Assembly: GCA_900074725.1 (NCBI GenBank) | Contig: LT598458.1 | Location: 930,001-994,000, forward strand | Direction of reading: 5' to 3' | Source of the DNA: Lachancea dasiensis | Lineage: Eukaryota; Ascomycota; Saccharomycetes; Saccharomycetales; Saccharomycetaceae | DNA: 64,000 nucleotides | Shown: positions 30,578 through 40,547 of the stretch, in pieces | Layout: every line of letters starts with the position of its first letter | Numbering within the stretch: the stretch's first letter is position 1 | The notes under the pieces: model-generated | Told to the model about the DNA's origin: nothing | What the model saw: the letters and a program-made list of their open reading frames with translations, nothing else | Database searches by the model: none | Program-made: the position numbers and the translations under genes

Positions 30578-33022
30578 ATGAGTGAAAATGTTGGTAGGAA
30601 AAAATCCCAACGGTGGGTGAGTGTTTCAAAGGGAAATTACGGCGGTCAAGATTGGGATAGCAGTGAAGATGAAATGGAGGCTGGTGAGGTACAGGATGAT
30701 GGTTTGGCCCGCAATACAACTGTTAGAAAGCTCCCACCGCTACCAAAGCTAAGCTACGGGAAGGATGCGGCGGATGTTGCGGATGACACAGAAACAAATC
30801 CGGTGCGCGAAAATTTGGACGTGACCGAGATGAGTGCGTCGGAAGCGTCAGCTACAACTAGCCGGCGTTCCAGCTTGGTACACTCTGGTTTTGCATACTC
30901 TGAATCAGATGAAGAGTGTAGGGTTCCTAAAAGTGGGTATTTTGCGAATATAAGGGGTGATACCGCTACGCCAGAAGTAAACCACCAAGAGGCCAGCGAA
31001 ACTTCTGCCGGATCCGAAAATGATCTACGACAGGGTGTTGTCGATGGAAAATTACAGGGTACGATGTCGATAGCAGATGATCAAGGTGACCAGATGGATA
31101 ATATTGCCCAGGATGAAAGCATCGTGCATAAACCAGTGACGCTGGAAAACGATTTTACGCAAGATGGCACGCAGGAAAGTACTTCAAGTGACAACACCGA
31201 GGAAGATACCCAAGGGTCACCAGGATCACAGGAATCAATTGGGCTTGATCAGCCAGAGGCGGGGATGTCTACCGAGCATATTGGCGGGCCTGAAGCACAC
31301 GAGGAAGCAGAGATATTTACCGAGCACAATGGCGAAGCTGAAATACACGAGGAAGTCAAGGTGACCTCGCTGCTGCCTTCGGTGGGGTCGGGTGTCTCCA
31401 GCTCGTCCAATAAAGACGATAAAGCGTACTCTCAGTCTGAAGTTGAAAGCACGAGCTCTGGTGAAGCGGGTACTCGATCCCTATCTTCTCCAACCACCGG
31501 GGCTCAAACGTCAAGTCAGATTGCTACTACTGCACCAACGGAGAATTCACTAAGTCGCCATAGTCGATCTTCTAGCGCTAGTTCTTCCTCGGACGACCTC
31601 TATGAGGAAAATTCCTCGTTTCTCAATCACTACGGTACCAACAGTACTCAATCGTCACCTGCAATCAACGATAGCGGGAGCCCCTCAAAGTTGCATGATT
31701 CTTCTCCTTTGAAAATTAGACAAACATCCAGAACCGTTTTGAACCACTCAGATGAAAATTTAAACTCTTCAGATGACATTGAGAGTTTCAAATTCAAGGA
31801 GCGTATACGAGACTCTATAGTGGATAGCTCTTCCTCTGATAGTGATGAAGATAATGAGAGTGTCTTGAGGATACCGAAAGATGGGTATTACGCCAAGGTC
31901 ATGAATGAGTATTCCCAGGATGTCGTTGCTCAAGGTAATGATAATACTGACGAGCACAACAGTATTGAGGATAGCGACGAAATTAGTACAGAAACTGGAT
32001 CCATTACTAAAAGTATCAGTGATTTTGGCCAATCTACGGATCAAGAGGATCGCCAATTGTCAATAGCGTCCTCTAGAACATTTAATGTCGATGTTGCTGC
32101 CCGTGAGAAAGCTGAGGAGGCGTCCCCAAGAAGTAGCGACGAGACTAAGGATTTCAACTCCAGGCAATCCATCAATTTAGGTAAATGGCAGCCTGATACA
32201 AATGCAACGCGCGCCGGGTTTTTGGGTGATGTGCCAACAGCACCTGAGGGATATGTTATCGATAGAGATGGGCAAAAGATAGACCTCAATCCCTCTGGTA
32301 TGAGGAATATGAGAGCTTTGTCGACATACACGGATGCCGAGAGCACATGGAATGCCTTTCCCGCTTCTGGCGGCGATACTCAAGGAGATCTCGACACAAT
32401 ATATGACACCAAGACCATTTACGATAATCAGACTATTTACAACGTCCCGGGAATTGCGACTAATACGGATTCGTTACCTCCACTACCTCATGATATTTCT
32501 GCAGTGTACTCAGGTCAAACCAATCTTATTACAGATTCCGATTCGATCCTCAAGCACTTGAATGGGGAAAAGCGGCAACATACTTCGAATTTGAAAGAAG
32601 ATTTTTCAGTACATGCACCAGACTCGACAGAAATAGCACAGTTGGATGGAAAGGCTGTTCCTCGAATGGATTTGAATTCCTTGTTACAAATGAACAAAAA
32701 GTTGCATTCTGTGAAATTAAGAGAATTAGAGGGCTATTCTAGTGAACTTCAAGGCTTTGACAGTGGATTGCAAACTTGGATTAACTACGCTCTGAAGTCT
32801 TCGGCGTCCGAAAAAGACTACATCTTTCAGGACTACAAGGTAAGTAAGCATGTGAGGGACGCCTATGCACACGCTGATGAACTCAGCAAAAAGGTAAGCG
32901 TAAGCAACACCGTAGCTAATGTGAATCAAAACGTATCGCATTTGAAACGGAAAATGTTTTCTCAGTCTATGAAGGAGAAATCCAAAGGACTGTTTTCGTC
33001 CATTGGTAAAAAAAAGGCGTAA
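30578..33022 (+). CDS. FYV8: Fyv8-like protein of unknown function
   Basis: The function is not established; S. cerevisiae fyv8 mutants were recovered in a K1 killer toxin sensitivity screen. The 814-aa product is close to the S. cerevisiae length (817). It is acidic and Ser/Thr-rich over its first 500 residues, clearly disordered. The only compact parts are short motifs: KKSQRWVSVSKGNYGGQDWDS near the start, two copies of a PK(S/D)GY(F/Y)A segment (about residues 120 and 430), and a basic helical C-terminus (HLKRKMFSQSMKEKSKGLF). The call rests on size, the terminal motifs and synteny with YGR196C. Confidence 0.85.
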   Translation: MSENVGRKKSQRWVSVSKGNYGGQDWDSSEDEMEAGEVQDDGLARNTTVRKLPPLPKLSYGKDAADVADDTETNPVRENLDVTEMSASEASATTSRRSSLVHSGFAYSESDEECRVPKSGYFANIRGDTATPEVNHQEASETSAGSENDLRQGVVDGKLQGTMSIADDQGDQMDNIAQDESIVHKPVTLENDFTQDGTQESTSSDNTEEDTQGSPGSQESIGLDQPEAGMSTEHIGGPEAHEEAEIFTEHNGEAEIHEEVKVTSLLPSVGSGVSSSSNKDDKAYSQSEVESTSSGEAGTRSLSSPTTGAQTSSQIATTAPTENSLSRHSRSSSASSSSDDLYEENSSFLNHYGTNSTQSSPAINDSGSPSKLHDSSPLKIRQTSRTVLNHSDENLNSSDDIESFKFKERIRDSIVDSSSSDSDEDNESVLRIPKDGYYAKVMNEYSQDVVAQGNDNTDEHNSIEDSDEISTETGSITKSISDFGQSTDQEDRQLSIASSRTFNVDVAAREKAEEASPRSSDETKDFNSRQSINLGKWQPDTNATRAGFLGDVPTAPEGYVIDRDGQKIDLNPSGMRNMRALSTYTDAESTWNAFPASGGDTQGDLDTIYDTKTIYDNQTIYNVPGIATNTDSLPPLPHDISAVYSGQTNLITDSDSILKHLNGEKRQHTSNLKEDFSVHAPDSTEIAQLDGKAVPRMDLNSLLQMNKKLHSVKLRELEGYSSELQGFDSGLQTWINYALKSSASEKDYIFQDYKVSKHVRDAYAHADELSKKVSVSNTVANVNQNVSHLKRKMFSQSMKEKSKGLFSSIGKKKA

Positions 33023-33148
33023 CCTTCTCCATTGTCCAGATTTTAAATATTGTGATAATTGCAACTATGTAAGGAATGCTGTGTTGTAAATAAGATCGTT
33101 ACGAAGCGACCATTTCCTAATATTATATAACGTTGTGGCTACCCAAAG

Positions 33149-33892
33149 TCAATTGTTGGACGACACATTGGAGAGCCTCTTTCGTCCATGTTTCCTCAAT
33201 TCTCGGTCCATGAGTTCTCTAATGCGATGCGACCCCGCGATACCAATCGCAAGTACGCTCTCCATCCGGTCTAGTGGAATTTTGTCTTCCACTAGGAGCA
33301 GTGATAGCTTTTCAGATTTTCCCACCACCCCAAGCGTTACGCTACTCATAGAGCTTTCTTCAACCGAGTTTAGATCCAGAAGCGGTGTCGTATCGTAAAG
33401 GCCCACAGAGACTCCACTGATATAGTCATACATAGCGATACCCGCGTCGATCAACGCCAATGTGATCCCATTTATCAAACTTCCCATGAGGCCCCCATCC
33501 TGCTGTAGTACGTGGATTTGAATGTCAATCTGAGTACGAGGGTAGAGATGTAGTTGGACGTTTTTCTCGAATGTACGCACCAGGGCCGTTTGCATTTCCA
33601 AAACCCTTCTCTCGTTTCTATGGCTTGTCTTACTTCTTTCCATTTTGGAAAATCTAGTAATGTTGATGGCAACTGATATCGTGGCCTTCTGTATGCTCAT
33701 CTGTGAGCGCAATTTTGGCTCCTGGGGCCCATTAACCAAAGTGATAATTTTGTTATTGCCCTGTTCCAGATACGATGACCCATCGGACGCACTTGTATGT
33801 GTATTAATAGAGCACTCAAGGCGGCGAAGCTCATTCCAGCGACGTCCATCAACTCTTAAGCCTTCTGGTGAGTATATTTCCAGCCTAGACAT
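33149..33892 (-). CDS. SKI6: Exosome core subunit Ski6/Rrp41
   Basis: Ski6 (Rrp41) is one of the six RNase PH-like ring subunits of the RNA exosome; in yeast the ring is catalytically inactive and Rrp44 does the degradation. The 247-aa product (S. cerevisiae 246) has the RNase PH entry SRLEIYSPEGLRVDGRRWNE, the loop LVNGPQEP and the motif QDGGLMGSLINGITLALIDAG. It converges on FYV8 with about 130 bp between the stops, as in S. cerevisiae (YGR196C, YGR195W). Confidence 0.97.
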   Translation of the reverse strand: MSRLEIYSPEGLRVDGRRWNELRRLECSINTHTSASDGSSYLEQGNNKIITLVNGPQEPKLRSQMSIQKATISVAINITRFSKMERSKTSHRNERRVLEMQTALVRTFEKNVQLHLYPRTQIDIQIHVLQQDGGLMGSLINGITLALIDAGIAMYDYISGVSVGLYDTTPLLDLNSVEESSMSSVTLGVVGKSEKLSLLLVEDKIPLDRMESVLAIGIAGSHRIRELMDRELRKHGRKRLSNVSSNN

Positions 33893-34081
33893 ATCTTGGT
33901 CTGCTAAGTCAAGCTTATTTGCCTTCGCTTTATGTGGTAGCTTTCTTTTGACAACTTGGTTGTCTATTTTTTAATGCTGAAAAATCTAGTAGTTAATTAT
34001 ATGGAACTCTTGAAAAGTGAGATCAATAATCACCAATTATTTGGATACCATTGAAAGTCATGTTGTAGTTAAACCTTTTTC

Positions 34082-35272
34082 TCATTGAAACTTCTTACCT
34101 TTAAGTCTAGAAGCGTTCTTGTTCATATCCTGGATGAATTGGCCCAAAATCCAGACATTTGCGATGAAAAACAACAAGCTGGAGAGAAATAAGCCAGGAA
34201 CAAAGACATTTTGGCCTCTGAACTCAAGTAAATAGCCCTGTAGCAGCCACAGAGCTTGCGTAGTCACCCATACTACAGCCATGAAGAGTCCTTTCTTTAT
34301 TGAAATTTCGGATCTCGCTAGGTAAAAAGGCAAAAATATTAGGTACCAAATGAAGTATTGCGAGGTGCACACCTTATTGAAGGTTACGAAGGCATAGGTT
34401 TGAACGAACAGGACGCTGAGTAGGTTTTGAAAGCTACTATCACGGGAAATGAGCAACACAATTGCTAAAATGACTATGGTTTGCGGCAAAAAAGCCCATT
34501 GCGCGCCATAAGTGGTTCCGGACTGCGCTGATTCGAAGTACAAGAGCATATGGAATACCGAGAAATTGTGGCGATGGTCCGTACGATACATGTGGTAGAA
34601 GTAGGCCTGCTCTAGGAAAAGTGGTCCGTAGAGTCGATACATCCAGTAGCATGTAGCCCCCAAAGAGGTCAGTGTTGCAATTCCAATTCGCAATAAACAC
34701 AAGACCCCGGTTCTTTGCTGGAAAAAGAGGTATGCGGCTATCGGAATGCTGTAAATTATGGGATATATCTTGGTGTGTATTGCCAGCCCGAATACTAGAC
34801 CGAAGAGGACGTAGTATCTGAACCTCAAACAGTAAAGTGCAAGCATAATCAAAAAACATAGCACGCTTTCAGCATTGCCGCGCGTGCTGATGGTTATTAC
34901 CATGAAATTTAAAAGCCATAACGAGGCAAGAAGTAGTCTCTTACGCCTTGTATTGGTTTCCAGGAGCTTCAGAATCAAGACTCCTGTTAACAGATCGAAG
35001 ATCACAAATATGAGCTTTCCAAAGTGGATCCACGGTAGCCGATGATTTGGAACTAACAGCCAGCTTAGAAGTGGTGTGTATCTGTAAGTATCTCTCAAAA
35101 ACGGAGACATTCCTTGGGAAACATACCCTGCCGCATCGTGGAAAACAAAATAATCGATATCCGTGTATTTAACGTCCAGGTATGCGTCTTGGTACATGCC
35201 ATACAGGAAGAACCCAATTCTGAGACCCATTGCCACAACGAAAAGTCCTGCGATATCAAAACTTAGCATCAT
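34082..35272 (-). CDS. GPI14: GPI mannosyltransferase I catalytic subunit
   Basis: Gpi14 (PIG-M) adds the first alpha-1,4 mannose to GlcN-acyl-PI in GPI-anchor synthesis on the luminal side of the ER. The 396-aa product (S. cerevisiae 403) is polytopic, with about ten hydrophobic segments. The luminal loop after the first segment carries the DxD-type motif [14 protein letters not shown] followed by [14 protein letters not shown], characteristic of PIG-M. It corresponds to YJR013W and is divergent from the YJR012C ortholog, as in S. cerevisiae. Confidence 0.95.
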   Translation of the reverse strand: MMLSFDIAGLFVVAMGLRIGFFLYGMYQDAYLDVKYTDIDYFVFHDAAGYVSQGMSPFLRDTYRYTPLLSWLLVPNHRLPWIHFGKLIFVIFDLLTGVLILKLLETNTRRKRLLLASLWLLNFMVITISTRGNAESVLCFLIMLALYCLRFRYYVLFGLVFGLAIHTKIYPIIYSIPIAAYLFFQQRTGVLCLLRIGIATLTSLGATCYWMYRLYGPLFLEQAYFYHMYRTDHRHNFSVFHMLLYFESAQSGTTYGAQWAFLPQTIVILAIVLLISRDSSFQNLLSVLFVQTYAFVTFNKVCTSQYFIWYLIFLPFYLARSEISIKKGLFMAVVWVTTQALWLLQGYLLEFRGQNVFVPGLFLSSLLFFIANVWILGQFIQDMNKNASRLKGKKFQ

Positions 35273-35474
35273 GACTAGGGAGACTAAGGCAATAGCGCAA
35301 GCGTTTCAATCGGCTTCCCTGAAGCCTAGAGTTCGCGAGTTATGGGTTTACAGCGTAAAGAACTGTGAAGATCAATAAACTAATAGTTAAATATTGAAGG
35401 TATACAAAATGAACGTTGTCAAAGGGTAAGTACCATACACTGGTAAACACATGTATAAACATCTCTAGGGAACA

Positions 35475-35834
35475 ATGAGCGATCGTCCGCTAAGTTATGA
35501 TGAGCTAGTCGATCACATTGTTAACGGCAAAGCAGTACCCAACATTTTGCACATCCCCAATGTCACATTAGATGCTTCCCTTAGTAAAGATGCAAGTATG
35601 AAGCCACGAGCTAAACCTTGGGAAGAAGGGAAGAAACTTGATTTGGAAGTCGATAACGGACCTTCCGAAGACATCCCTTCTGTACCTGAAGTAGTAGAGG
35701 AAGAACAAGTCTCAAGAGCCGCCAGCTCGGAACATATATCGCAACTGTATTCATTGGATACTGAGTTCGAATTACAATTGGAACAATTTTTGGGGGGCAT
35801 AGATGAGAGTATAGGGCCTGGCAAATCGGTCTAA
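35475..35834 (+). CDS. PEX39: YJR012C ortholog, Pex39-like peroxisomal import factor
   Basis: YJR012C was recently described as Pex39, a small cytosolic factor that acts with Pex7 in import of PTS2 proteins and that shares a (K/R)PWE motif with Pex13. The 119-aa product here contains ARAKPWEEGKK near residue 45, just the motif expected, preceded by a short amphipathic N-terminal part (YDELVDHIVNGKAVPNI). The rest is acidic and probably disordered, ending in a helix-prone LDTEFELQLEQFLGGI. It sits beside GPI14, as in S. cerevisiae. An upstream ATG followed by GTAAGT and TAG hints at a leader intron, but splicing there would not extend this frame. Confidence 0.8.
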   Translation: MSDRPLSYDELVDHIVNGKAVPNILHIPNVTLDASLSKDASMKPRAKPWEEGKKLDLEVDNGPSEDIPSVPEVVEEEQVSRAASSEHISQLYSLDTEFELQLEQFLGGIDESIGPGKSV

Positions 35835-36054
35835 CAAGTTTAAAATGGCGTTTGCCTATCGTGTTTCACATTTTTTAATATAAATAGCATATCGGGGACA
35901 TATCAAGGTTCATCGCATTTAACAATCCTACCATTCAGGCGTTACAGATCCGCAGAGTCGCCTTCGAGATAATTGGTACGTTTAGCTGAATAATATCATT
36001 TATCAGTTGTAGTTGTTGTTTTTCCATTACTTCTATTTACATATTGTAGATGCA

Positions 36055-36963
36055 TCATTTGGCTCCACTAGCACGCAAAATAAACTCGAAAGCAGCGAGC
36101 GCTGCGGCATTGGCTGGGAAGCTTCTCAAAAAGCTTGGCACAAATCCTTTGAAAAACCCACGAATACCTTTAGCACGCCATATGTCGGATGCCGCCAGTC
36201 TCCAAGATTTAAAACTGCCGTCGTATCGGTCGCTGCACAACACTACTTGCTTGATCACATCGCTGGGGTAAGCGGTAGTCCAGAAACCAAAAGATGCACT
36301 GAACCCACCAGCCCAGAAATTAATGGCGGTATCACTCATATTGGTATTTTTCTTGAACCAGCGAGTCAGCAACTCGTAGGACCCCCACCAATACACAAAG
36401 TGAGTTCTGAAAATGAGGGTACTTATCAAGCCCTTGTAAAGCCCTCGGATGCCATCCAGGGCGTATACTTTACGAATAACGTCGACTGGCCCTTTGTATT
36501 TTGTAGTCGTCGCATCATATTGGACCTGGAGTTTGGCCTTGGCCAATTCAACCGGGGCGGCAATAAAACTGACAGACCAGCCCGCCATAACACCACTCAA
36601 TATACACCCTGATAATGGCAGTTTATCTTCATGGGTGTAGACATATTTTTTCAACAACATTCTGTAATTGTGAAGGCATCCCAGCATTACAGAATCCATC
36701 ATGATCCATCCCACCAGTGGAGGAGTGAAACCCAGGTAAAATCCTCGAACGCCTTGTTGCCTCATCGTCTGGTAAACACAATCCAGGGGTCCCTTGAAGC
36801 GCCCTGTCTCCTGAGAGGTTTGCAATCGGACTTTGATGGTGTCAAATGGATGGCCAACGGCATTTTTGGCAAATCCAGAAAACATACCGGAGACGAAACC
36901 CATTAACCGAGAGTATGTCTCATTTGGTATTGTAACGCTCGTATCATTGGTAGTGCCAGCCAT
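36055..36963 (-). CDS. Mitochondrial carrier family (SLC25) protein
   Basis: This is a 302-aa inner-membrane carrier with the three tandem repeats of the SLC25 family. The Px(D/E)xx(K/R) signatures are HPFDTIKVRLQ (repeat 1), APVELAKAKLQ (repeat 2) and YPSDVIKQVV (repeat 3), each with the usual Gly-rich partner later in the repeat (GVRGFYLGF, GIRGLYKGL and GIRGFFKGF). Translation probably starts at the ATG at 36963; eleven codons upstream begin with TTG. The overall pattern resembles the basic amino acid/carnitine branch, but I cannot assign a substrate. No carrier lies at this place in the paired S. cerevisiae blocks, so it may have been lost there or moved here. Confidence 0.88.
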   Translation of the reverse strand: MAGTTNDTSVTIPNETYSRLMGFVSGMFSGFAKNAVGHPFDTIKVRLQTSQETGRFKGPLDCVYQTMRQQGVRGFYLGFTPPLVGWIMMDSVMLGCLHNYRMLLKKYVYTHEDKLPLSGCILSGVMAGWSVSFIAAPVELAKAKLQVQYDATTTKYKGPVDVIRKVYALDGIRGLYKGLISTLIFRTHFVYWWGSYELLTRWFKKNTNMSDTAINFWAGGFSASFGFWTTAYPSDVIKQVVLCSDRYDGSFKSWRLAASDIWRAKGIRGFFKGFVPSFLRSFPANAAALAAFEFILRASGAK

Positions 36964-37213
36964 TGGAAGCCCTGGCTTTTTGAGATCTTGTTCCAACGAT
37001 AATTCGAATGCTATATATTATAGCTGGAAATTCATTGATAGACTTAGGTCATGGTCGAAATTTTTCAGCAGTTAAACCAAAGCTCATAGAGGTTAATCCT
37101 GAGCCATATTTGGCGCCAAAGCTTCTTCTTGTACCTCCGTATCTCGCAGACCCGATCAAGTATCGAATTGGCCAAAAAACGCGCTCATCTCACCCACTTT
37201 TTCATCAATAGCC

Positions 37214-37927
37214 ATGGTTCTTGAAGCCAGAGACAATGCTGTCGACCTCGACAGTGGATTAAAGGAGTACACAGTGGTCCTAAAGCGGTATCTGATAGCG
37301 CTTGTCAATACGGCCTACTACGTGTATTTTCATTTGCCTGACGCCCAGCACCAACTAAAACAAAGTACGCTCAAGGAAACACGGAATGAGAAATTTAATC
37401 ACATTTCCCAATTGTACGAGCGCCTTGATAACGCTAATTGTGGGGAGCTGAGTCGCACAGAGCTGAAAACTCTGGTTTCCGGCCTATTCGTGCGCGGAAT
37501 CTGGCAGTGTTCCAACGGTGTCAGCGACGAGGTAACCAAGATCTTACAAAGCGAGCAGCAGAAGAACAAAGAAGAAAATGACGACAAGAGGGCGCAAGCA
37601 AAACGATTTGTACTGGAAAAATTGACCATACAGCTGCGCAATTGCATTCTTGGCTTTGTTCAAATCTATCACTTTATCAGAAAACTTCCAGTTCAGCAGC
37701 AATACCAAATATCCAAGCTACAATCGCAGATTCTTGAGCACGAGCTGAACACTGATCTCCTTCAGCCATGGGCCCGTCAAGTAGGTGCTCTGCATTCGTC
37801 TGTAAGTACTGCCCTGAAGGCAGATACACAATTTCGTGAAAAACTGGAACAGTACAGGACGCTGCATCCAGACTTGGTGGAGTCACCCATCTTTCGAGCA
37901 TGTCTATACTCTGAGGTACAAACGTAG
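37214..37927 (+). CDS. YJR011C-like protein of unknown function
   Basis: This is a 237-aa predicted cytosolic helical protein with no domain I recognise. It has a long Gln/Lys/Glu-rich helix region at about residues 110-150 (QSEQQKNKEENDDKRAQAKR) and a second coiled-coil-prone part near 155-215. It contains no signal peptide or clear membrane span. The position between SPC1 (YJR010C-A) and the YJR012C ortholog, and its strand, make it the likely ortholog of S. cerevisiae YJR011C (261 aa, uncharacterised). Orthology is from synteny and size, not from recognised motifs. Confidence 0.75.
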   Translation: MVLEARDNAVDLDSGLKEYTVVLKRYLIALVNTAYYVYFHLPDAQHQLKQSTLKETRNEKFNHISQLYERLDNANCGELSRTELKTLVSGLFVRGIWQCSNGVSDEVTKILQSEQQKNKEENDDKRAQAKRFVLEKLTIQLRNCILGFVQIYHFIRKLPVQQQYQISKLQSQILEHELNTDLLQPWARQVGALHSSVSTALKADTQFREKLEQYRTLHPDLVESPIFRACLYSEVQT

Positions 37928-38200
37928 CATTACGGGGGCGTGGGATGCGCAGAACATGGCCAACATACATTCCCAGCTAAAACAGTCAAAATTAATGCTT
38001 GAAGTTTGCTTAAAAAAGATTCGGAATCCTTGAAGTTCGCTTTTCGCTATCAATATCTTCAAATGCTGGTCAGATGCGGGGCTTGCGCCTTATGCCTACT
38101 TCCAACTCAGCCGTGCTGGGCATTCGTTGTCCCATCATAAATCACGAGAATTATATCGAACACCAAGTCTACTACCAACCATTTTATGAACGCACGCGAA

Positions 38201-38467
38201 ATGTCGGAACTCCTCCATGAGATTCAAAAGAAGCTGGTCTTCCCTATTGATTTCGTCAGTCAACGCCAGGTGGAGAGATTGGTATACCGGATATTATTTT
38301 TCGGAACATCAGCGGCTTGTTTGATTGGATTTGTCACTCAATCGATGTTCAACTTATTGACATGTTTTGGCGTCAGCTTTACTCTGTGCCTGATAGCTGT
38401 GCTTCCAAGCTATCCCGCATTCAACAAACAGCGTCCTGAATGGGTTAAGCCAAGAATTCGTGTTTAG
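38201..38467 (+). CDS. SPC1: Signal peptidase complex subunit Spc1
   Basis: Spc1 is a small non-catalytic subunit of the ER signal peptidase complex that limits cleavage of membrane segments. The product from the ATG at 38201 is 88 aa (S. cerevisiae 94) and begins MSELLHEIQKKLVFPIDF, closely matching the Spc1 start. A further in-frame ATG at 38186 would add five residues. Two hydrophobic hairpin segments (about residues 32-50 and 54-72) precede a conserved YPAFNKQRPEW tail. It corresponds to YJR010C-A. Confidence 0.94.
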   Translation: MSELLHEIQKKLVFPIDFVSQRQVERLVYRILFFGTSAACLIGFVTQSMFNLLTCFGVSFTLCLIAVLPSYPAFNKQRPEWVKPRIRV

Positions 38468-38804
38468 CTCCAAATTTTGTGGAGGCCTTGTTGCGGCTCG
38501 GCAAGCTTGGCTTGGCCCTACCCATTACGCTAGCGCCAAATGTCTGGTAGATTTGCAAAGCAGTTAGTGAATCAAAGTATGTAAATGACCACCAAAGTAC
38601 TTAACACCTTGCCGATCGATGGAGGAGAACTCTGTCGCTCATTCATTGACTACTCGCTATCGCAAACATCTCGTGACGATACGTCAGCAAATGACAAGGC
38701 TATAAGAGGACCGGCAACGACCCTCGAGATATATAAACGGGATGCGCTTGTGCGATTGGCGTCGGCCAAAGATCTGTTTTCCCCCACTCTGCAACTAAAC
38801 ACCA
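38468..38804. other. SPC1/XKS1 intergenic region with small overlapping frame
   Basis: This is 337 bp upstream of XKS1. An ATG frame at 38585-38812 (75 aa) runs through most of it and overlaps the XKS1 start by 8 bp in another phase. It resembles nothing I know. It could be an upstream ORF of the XKS1 transcript or chance. Confidence 0.4.
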
Positions 38805-40547
38805 ATGACTAGAGAGCCTGGAGCCTTGTACCTTGGGTTTGATCTTTCCACCCAACAATTGAAATGCCTTGTTATAGACCAAAACTTGCAGCTCCTGCAC
38901 TCTGAGAGCATTGAGTTCGACAAAGATCTGAGCCATTATAAGACTCACAAAGGCGTTTATCTGCATGACGATGGCACTGTAGAGTGCCCAGTGGCAATGT
39001 GGCTCGAGGCGATAGACCTGGTGTTCCATCGGATGCAGAAGCACAAGCACATAGACCTAGGATTGGTGAAGGCCATGAGTGGCTCTTGTCAGCAACACGG
39101 GTCGGTATACTGGACCGAAAAGGGTCCAAAACTGCTGCCTGTGCTCGATGCAAATGGATGTTTGAAGGATCAGTTGTTCCCCGAGGGATTTTCCAGAAAC
39201 GTAGCTCCCAATTGGCAGGATCATAGCACCAGCCAGGAGTGTCGGAAGTTCGAAGACAGCTGCGGCGGCCCGGCGCAGCTGGCCCATATAACGGGCTCTC
39301 GTGCTCACCACAGGTTTACCGGTCCGCAGATGATGAAGATAGCGAAAAAGGAGCCGGAGACATATGCCAAGACGCACAAAATCTCCCTTGTGTCCTCATT
39401 CCTAGCGTCTATTCTATCCGGCCAGTTCACACCGCTCGAAGAAGCCGATGCTTGTGGCATGAACCTCTACGATGTTGCGAAACGTGACTACAACGAGAAC
39501 CTTATGCGGAACGTGGACACTGACACTGACAGCTTGAGGGAGAAATTGGGCGGTTCTCCTATACCAGCCGAAGAACCCAGGCCTGTGGGTACGCTATCAA
39601 GCTATTTCTCGATAAAATATGGGCTCAATTCCCAGTGTCAGATATTCCCATTTACAGGTGACAATTTGGCGACCATTTGCTCACTTCCCCTTCAACCAAA
39701 TGATGTACTTGTGTCTTTGGGAACTAGCACGACAATCCTTCTTGTCACCGACCAGTACCATCCTTCTCCGAACTACCACTTGTTCCTGCATCCAACCATA
39801 CCAAAGCACTATATGGGAATGATATGCTACTGCAATGGTGCACTAGCAAGAGAAAGAATTCGGGACGAAATGAACGCTAATCACGATTGGGAGCCTTTCA
39901 ATGAAGCAGTGGCTTCTGATGCGCTCGACAACGACGATGAAATAGCGTGCTACTTCCCGCTGGGGGAAATCGTTCCGAGTGTTCCAAGCTCATACCGTCG
40001 TGCTAAGTTCACCCGCTCTGCAGACGGAAATAATGTGGCACTTAAATTGGTTGAGTCCTTTGAAAGTGTGGCCCATGACGCGAAAAACATCGTCGAATCT
40101 CAGGCTCTGAGCTGTCGAGTGAGGATAAGCCCGCTGCTTTCTAAGGACTGTGAGGATACTAACTGTAAGATGAGCGACTCTACTGTCCACTTCGACTGCG
40201 ATAATTTCCCCCTTTCCGAGTATACAAAGCGTCCCAGAAAAGCATTTTTCGTAGGAGGAGCATCCAAGAACGATGCTATTGTGGAACGTTTTGCGCGTGT
40301 GTTGGGGGCCACGGAAGGGAACTATCGCCTTGAAACCCCCAATTCATGTGCCCTTGGAGGATGTTACCGGGCTCTCTGGTCCCACCTCTACTACGAAAAG
40401 CTCACCAGCGCCGCATTTGATCAATTTCTCAATCGCAAGTTCAGGTGGGATACTGATGTTCAATCCTTGAGGCTAACCAGCGAACGGGACTGGATGCACT
40501 ACAACAATAAAATACATGCGCTCAGTGAACTAGAAAAGACATTGTGA
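38805..40547 (+). CDS. XKS1: Xylulokinase
   Basis: Xks1 phosphorylates D-xylulose to xylulose-5-phosphate, feeding the pentose phosphate pathway. The 580-aa product (S. cerevisiae 600) is an FGGY-family sugar kinase. The N-terminal ATPase domain begins LYLGFDLSTQQLKCLVID and contains SGSCQQHGSVYW. The second domain holds FTGDNLATICSLPL, VLVSLGTSTTILL and, near the end, the adenosine-binding FVGGASKNDAIVERFA and NSCALGGCYRALW. It corresponds to YGR194C. The C-terminus LERDWMHYNNK-like segment (ERDWMHYNNKI) is normal for the family. Confidence 0.97.
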   Translation: MTREPGALYLGFDLSTQQLKCLVIDQNLQLLHSESIEFDKDLSHYKTHKGVYLHDDGTVECPVAMWLEAIDLVFHRMQKHKHIDLGLVKAMSGSCQQHGSVYWTEKGPKLLPVLDANGCLKDQLFPEGFSRNVAPNWQDHSTSQECRKFEDSCGGPAQLAHITGSRAHHRFTGPQMMKIAKKEPETYAKTHKISLVSSFLASILSGQFTPLEEADACGMNLYDVAKRDYNENLMRNVDTDTDSLREKLGGSPIPAEEPRPVGTLSSYFSIKYGLNSQCQIFPFTGDNLATICSLPLQPNDVLVSLGTSTTILLVTDQYHPSPNYHLFLHPTIPKHYMGMICYCNGALARERIRDEMNANHDWEPFNEAVASDALDNDDEIACYFPLGEIVPSVPSSYRRAKFTRSADGNNVALKLVESFESVAHDAKNIVESQALSCRVRISPLLSKDCEDTNCKMSDSTVHFDCDNFPLSEYTKRPRKAFFVGGASKNDAIVERFARVLGATEGNYRLETPNSCALGGCYRALWSHLYYEKLTSAAFDQFLNRKFRWDTDVQSLRLTSERDWMHYNNKIHALSELEKTL

